Assembly (NCBI RefSeq): GCF_007677875.1 | Contig: NZ_VEDO01000002.1 | Location: 1 to 64,000, forward strand | Reading direction: 5' to 3' | From: Variovorax boronicumulans | Lineage (GTDB): Bacteria; Pseudomonadota; Gammaproteobacteria; Burkholderiales; Burkholderiaceae_C | DNA length: 64,000 bases | The notes under the pieces: model-generated | Databases searched by the model: none | What the model was told of the DNA's origin: nothing | The model's input: only the letters and a program-made list of their open reading frames with translations | Shown: positions 60,295 through 64,000 of the stretch, piece by piece | Layout of the letters: each line of letters begins with the position of its first letter | Position numbering within the stretch: position 1 is the first letter of the stretch | Made by a program: the position numbers and the translations under genes

Positions 60295-61542
60295 TCACAC
60301 CACACCTGCATCCCGCAGACCCTGGATGTCGTGTTCGCGCAAACCGAGTTCGCGCAGCACGGCTTCGGTGTGCTGCCCCAATGCCGGCGGAGCGTTGCGC
60401 AGCACCGGCGGATGCTCCGACAGCCGCAGGGGGCTGGCCACGCCGGCCACCGATGCGATGCCGTCGCCCGCGTCGCGCGGCAGATCCACCCGCAGTCCGC
60501 GCGCCACCACCTGCGGGTCGGAAAAGGCCTGGCCGATGTCGTTGATCGGCCCGCAGGGCACAGCCTTGTCCTCCAGCAGTGCCACCCACTGCGCGGTGCT
60601 GCGCTGGCGCGTCAGCTCTTCCATGGCCGGGATCAGCGTCGTGCGGTTGTGCACGCGCGCCGTGTTGGTGGCAAAGCGCGCGTCACGCGACCACTCCGGC
60701 CGGCCCGCCGCCTCGCACCAACGGGCGAACTGGCCGTCGTTGCCGATGGCCAGCAGCATGGCGCCGTCCGCTGTTGGAAAGTCCTGGTAAGGCGCCAGGC
60801 TCGGGTGCGAATTGCCCTGGCGCTGCGGTACCTTGCCGGTGTTGAGGTAGCCAGAAGCCTGGTTGGCCAGGATGGCCATGCCCACGTCGAGCAGGGCCAT
60901 GTCGATGTGCTGGCCGCGTCCCGTCTGCTCACGTGCGCGCAAGGCCGCCAGCACGGCGGTGGACGCATAGACGCCCGTGAACAGATCGGTCAGCGCAACG
61001 CCGACGCGTACACCGCCGCCGCCGGGCTCGCCGTCGGCGCGGCCGGTGATGCTCATCATGCCGCTGGAGGCCTGGATCAGCAGGTCGTAGCCCGCGCGCT
61101 CGGCGTAGGGGCCGGTCTGGCCGAAGCCCGTCACCGAGCAATAGACCAGCCGCGGGTTCAGCGCGGACAGGCTGGCGTAGTCCAGCCCGTACTTCTTGAT
61201 GCCGCCGACCTTGAAGTTCTCCACCAGCACGTCGGCCTGCTCGGACAGTTGCCGGATCAGGGCTTGGCCTTGCGGCTTGGACATGTCGATGGTGACCGAG
61301 CGCTTGTTACGGTTGCAGGCAGCGAAGTAGCTGGCCTGGTCGGTGTCCTGGCCCTGTGCATCCTGCAGGAAGGGCGGCCCCCAGTGGCGCGTGTCGTCGC
61401 CGGCGCCCGGCAGCTCGATCTTGACCACATCGGCGCCCAGGTCGGCCAGGATCTGGGTGCACCAGGGGCCGGCCAGCACGCGCGACAGATCCAGCACCTT
61501 GACGCCGGCCAGCGCGCCGGCCGTAGCGGATGCTCCAGCCAT
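60295..61542 (-). CDS. CaiB/BaiF family CoA-transferase, probably glutarate-linked
   Basis: 415 aa class III CoA-transferase. LDLSRVLAGPWCTQILADLG at the start, NRNKRSVTIDM, and the catalytic Asp in GYDLLIQASSGMM. Members next to gcdH are thought to make glutaryl-CoA from glutarate using another CoA ester (succinyl-CoA:glutarate type). The gene starts 2 bp after gcdH ends, so they form an operon. Confidence 0.85.
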   Translation of the reverse strand: MAGASATAGALAGVKVLDLSRVLAGPWCTQILADLGADVVKIELPGAGDDTRHWGPPFLQDAQGQDTDQASYFAACNRNKRSVTIDMSKPQGQALIRQLSEQADVLVENFKVGGIKKYGLDYASLSALNPRLVYCSVTGFGQTGPYAERAGYDLLIQASSGMMSITGRADGEPGGGGVRVGVALTDLFTGVYASTAVLAALRAREQTGRGQHIDMALLDVGMAILANQASGYLNTGKVPQRQGNSHPSLAPYQDFPTADGAMLLAIGNDGQFARWCEAAGRPEWSRDARFATNTARVHNRTTLIPAMEELTRQRSTAQWVALLEDKAVPCGPINDIGQAFSDPQVVARGLRVDLPRDAGDGIASVAGVASPLRLSEHPPVLRNAPPALGQHTEAVLRELGLREHDIQGLRDAGVV

Positions 61543-61544
61543 GC

Positions 61545-62741
61545 TCAGTTGGCGAAGGCGGCGATGCCGGTCTGCGCGCGGCCCAGGATCAGCGCGTGGA
61601 CGTCGTGCGTGCCTTCGTAGGTGTTGACCACCTCCAGGTTGACCAGGTGGCGCGCCACGCCGAACTCGTCGGAGATGCCGTTGCCCCCAAGCATGTCGCG
61701 CGCCAGGCGAGCGATGTCCAGAGCCTTGCCGCAGTTGTTGCGCTTGATCAGCGAGGTGATCTCCACCACGTTCTGGTGCTCGTCCTTCATGCGGCCCACG
61801 CGCAGCGCGGCCTGCAGTCCCAGCGTAATCTCGGTCTGCATGTCGGCCAGCTTCTTCTGGATCAGCTGGTTGGCAGCGAGCGGACGCCCGAACTGCTTGC
61901 GGTCCAGCGTGTACTGCAGGGCCGTGTGCCAGCAGAACTCGGCCGCACCCATGGCGCCCCAGGCGATGCCGAAGCGTGCACTGTTCAGACAGGTGAAGGG
62001 ACCTTTGAGGCCCTGCACCTCGGGGAAGGCGTTTTCTTCGGGCACGAACACGTCTTCCATCACGATTTCGCCGGTGACCGAGGCGCGCAGCCCGACCTTG
62101 CCGTGGATGGCAGGTGCGGAAAGTCCCTTCATGCCCTTTTCCAGCACGAAGCCGCGGATCGGGCCGAGCTGGCCGGCGGCCGAGACCTCCTTGGCCCAGA
62201 CCACGAACACGTCGGCGATCGGCGAGTTCGTGATCCACATCTTGCTGCCCTTGAGCTTGTAGCCGCCATCGACCTTGTGGGCGCGCGTGGCCATGGAGCC
62301 GGGGTCGGAGCCGTGGTCGGGTTCGGTCAGGCCGAAGCAGCCGATGAACTCGCCGCTGGCAAGCTTGGGCAGGTACTTCTGTTTCTGCGCTTCGGTGCCG
62401 AATTCGTTGATCGGCACCATCACCAGGGACGATTGCACCGAGGCCATGGAGCGGTAACCCGAGTCCACGCGCTCGATCTCGCGCGCCACCAGGCCGTAAC
62501 TCACGTAGTTCAGGCCGGCGCCGCCGTACTGGGTCGGGATCGTGGGGCCCAGCAGGCCCAACTCGCCCATCTCGCGAAAGATCGAGGTGTCCACGGATTC
62601 GTTGCGGAACATGGCCTGCACGCGCGGCATCAGCCGGTCCTGGCAGTAGGCCCGCGCCGCGTCACGGATCAGGCGCTCGTCTTCGGTCAGTTGTTGGTCG
62701 AGTTGGAAGGGGTCTTGCCAGTCGAAGCGCGCTTTGGCCAT
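61545..62741 (-). CDS. gcdH: Glutaryl-CoA dehydrogenase
   Basis: 398 aa acyl-CoA dehydrogenase. Opening [20 protein letters not shown] is the GcdH start; flavin/substrate regions [15 protein letters not shown] and [16 protein letters not shown] are intact, and the catalytic Glu is in [16 protein letters not shown]. It oxidises and decarboxylates glutaryl-CoA to crotonyl-CoA in lysine/aromatic breakdown. AGGAG precedes the ATG. It is first in the operon with the CoA-transferase and divergent from a LysR regulator. Confidence 0.93.
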   Translation of the reverse strand: MAKARFDWQDPFQLDQQLTEDERLIRDAARAYCQDRLMPRVQAMFRNESVDTSIFREMGELGLLGPTIPTQYGGAGLNYVSYGLVAREIERVDSGYRSMASVQSSLVMVPINEFGTEAQKQKYLPKLASGEFIGCFGLTEPDHGSDPGSMATRAHKVDGGYKLKGSKMWITNSPIADVFVVWAKEVSAAGQLGPIRGFVLEKGMKGLSAPAIHGKVGLRASVTGEIVMEDVFVPEENAFPEVQGLKGPFTCLNSARFGIAWGAMGAAEFCWHTALQYTLDRKQFGRPLAANQLIQKKLADMQTEITLGLQAALRVGRMKDEHQNVVEITSLIKRNNCGKALDIARLARDMLGGNGISDEFGVARHLVNLEVVNTYEGTHDVHALILGRAQTGIAAFAN

Positions 62742-62811
62742 GGGGTCTCCTGAGGGGGAAGATTGCAAAGGTGCCCATCCTAGCTGCGGGCCAGGGGTGC
62801 GGCAAACGATG

Positions 62812-62841
62812 ATTCTTGATCGAGATATGAGATTCAAGAAT
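62812..62841. promoter_or_regulatory. Probable LysR-type operator between gcdH and its regulator
   Basis: ATTCTTGA (62812-62819) and TCAAGAAT (62834-62841) are exact inverted copies with 14 bp between them, containing repeats of GAGAT. The site lies between divergent starts at 62741 and 62898, the usual place for a LysR-type binding site. Confidence 0.6.
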
Positions 62842-62897
62842 ATTTGCAGCAGCAGTCTTGCAGGTTGCGAGGTCCAAATGTGTATATTGGGAATACT

Positions 62898-63806
62898 TTG
62901 CGCCGCAAACTCCCATCCACTCAGGCCCTGGTCTGCTTCGAAGCCGCAGCCCGCCACGAAAGCTACACGCGCGCCGCGCAGGAGCTTTCGCTGACCCAGG
63001 GTGCCGTGTCGCGGCAGATCGCCGCGCTGGAGGAATTCGTCGGCATCGTGCTGTTCCGCCGCACACGCCACGGCGTGGCCCTGACCGACAGCGGACGCGA
63101 CTATGCCCGCCAGGTGGCCAGACGACTGGACGGCCTGGAATTGGACACCCTGAACGCCATGGCGCGCCAGCACAGCGGCCATTCGCTGGCGCTGGCGGCG
63201 GTGGCCACGTTCGCCACGCGCTGGCTGATCCCGCGCCTGCCCGCGCTGGCGCTGCGCCACCCGCAGATCACCGTCAACATCGAGACGCGCACGCGGCCGT
63301 TCCTGTTCAGCGACGACGGTTTCGATGCGGCGCTGTACGCCGGAACGCCGGAGCAGGTGCAAAACTGGCCCGGCACCAGCGCCGTGCTGCTCATGAGCGA
63401 GGAGGTGCTGCCGGTCTGCAGCGCCGCCTTGCTTCAGGGGCGCGGTGCGCTCACGCCCGCTGAGGTGGCTCAATTGCCGCTGCTGCAGCAGAGCACGCGG
63501 CCGGATGCCTGGCGGCTGTGGTTCGAAGCCATGGGCGTGCAGGCTGCGCATTGGCAGAGCGGGCCGCGCTACGAACTGTTCTCGATGTCGGCCACTGCCG
63601 CTGCGCACGGGCTCGGCGTGGCGCTGGTACCGCGCATGCTGGTGACCCAGGATCTCGCGCGCGGCGACCTCGTCCTGGCGTGCGACCGGCCCCTGCGCGG
63701 TAGCCGCGGCTATTACCTGGTCAGCCCCGAGCGGCGCGACCCGCCGGCCGCGCTCGCGCTGTTTCGTGACTGGCTGGTGGAAAGCGCCGGCGCCGAAGCG
63801 CAATAA
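62898..63806 (+). CDS. LysR-family regulator of glutarate catabolism (GcdR-like)
   Basis: 302 aa from a TTG at 62898, which gives the family start [20 protein letters not shown]; a longer ATG-started frame from 62844 adds an unlikely leader. The winged helix-turn-helix reads [20 protein letters not shown] and the effector domain follows ([14 protein letters not shown]). The [20 protein letters not shown] form is typical of the GcvA-like branch. Likely activates the divergent gcdH operon in response to glutarate or glutaryl-CoA. Confidence 0.88.
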   Translation: MRRKLPSTQALVCFEAAARHESYTRAAQELSLTQGAVSRQIAALEEFVGIVLFRRTRHGVALTDSGRDYARQVARRLDGLELDTLNAMARQHSGHSLALAAVATFATRWLIPRLPALALRHPQITVNIETRTRPFLFSDDGFDAALYAGTPEQVQNWPGTSAVLLMSEEVLPVCSAALLQGRGALTPAEVAQLPLLQQSTRPDAWRLWFEAMGVQAAHWQSGPRYELFSMSATAAAHGLGVALVPRMLVTQDLARGDLVLACDRPLRGSRGYYLVSPERRDPPAALALFRDWLVESAGAEAQ

Positions 63807-64000
63807 CGCGGTATGGCTCCGGGTTTGCCCGATGTCGAGCGCACTTACACAACGCGATGCTCCACGCAATCGACTTGGTTCACGGCAGGTGCGCGCGCTT
63901 TTTAACTTCTTGATTTTTTGTGGATTATTTCGCAGCCGAAAAGTTGGCCCGCGCATTGCTAGATGGCATGCATGTGGGAAATCATCGTCATCTTGTATGT

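Noticed and set aside
61545-63956. Long minus-strand frame extending gcdH upstream through the LysR gene
   Set aside because: The acyl-CoA dehydrogenase starts at 62741 with AGGAG; upstream residues are antisense to the LysR regulator and match nothing.

Overview
The window looks like a chromosome segment of a betaproteobacterium of the order Burkholderiales, most likely family Comamonadaceae. The evidence is the high GC content, the conserved gene order ndk-rlmN-pilW-rodZ-ispG-hisS-yfgM-bamB-der-hfq-hflX-hflK-hflC-hisZ-purA, and a PEP-CTERM/PrsT pair. I cannot fix the genus. The window splits sharply into two parts.

Part A (1 to about 26.76 kb) is the right-hand part of a genomic island. 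Its right end is marked by a tyrosine integrase (25273-26616, minus), a 67-bp imperfect palindrome and a 50-nt fragment that is the 3' half of a tRNA-Val(CAC) gene, followed by what is probably that tRNA's own terminator. The left end of the island and the intact tRNA lie outside the window. Cargo, left to right: an A/T-rich two-gene operon of an EACC1-like membrane protein and a 580-aa protein with an HExxH...E zinc-peptidase signature; a truncated amidohydrolase; small unknown genes with a LexA-like site between them; an H-NS-like silencer; a LexA-controlled imuA-imuB-dnaE2 mutasome; an operon of two tandem paralogues and a possible ADP-ribosyltransferase-fold protein; a large atypical tyrosine recombinase with an internal helix-turn-helix; a two-gene operon of a 1975-aa DUF4011/SF1 helicase/nuclease protein and a 740-aa partner carrying a sigma-region-4-like helix-turn-helix; a four-helix membrane protein; and a poly-gamma-glutamate-hydrolase-like protein.

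Part B (26.8 to 64 kb) is core chromosome. It holds a PP2C phosphatase and a GGDEF-EAL enzyme (signalling), a YoaA/DinG-type helicase, bamD/bamB (outer-membrane assembly), rluD/rluB/rlmN/rlmB (rRNA modification), scpB, ndk, ispG, hisS, der, hfq-hflX-hflKC, hisZ, purA, metC, divergent tesA and ybbA-like genes, a PrsT/PEP-CTERM pair with a sigma-54-type promoter, and a glutaryl-CoA dehydrogenase/CoA-transferase operon with a divergent LysR regulator.

The best candidates for a new system are the EACC1-like plus metallopeptidase-like operon (946-3062) and the helicase-nuclease operon with its sigma-4-like partner (15541-23665). Both are inferred defence or conflict modules.
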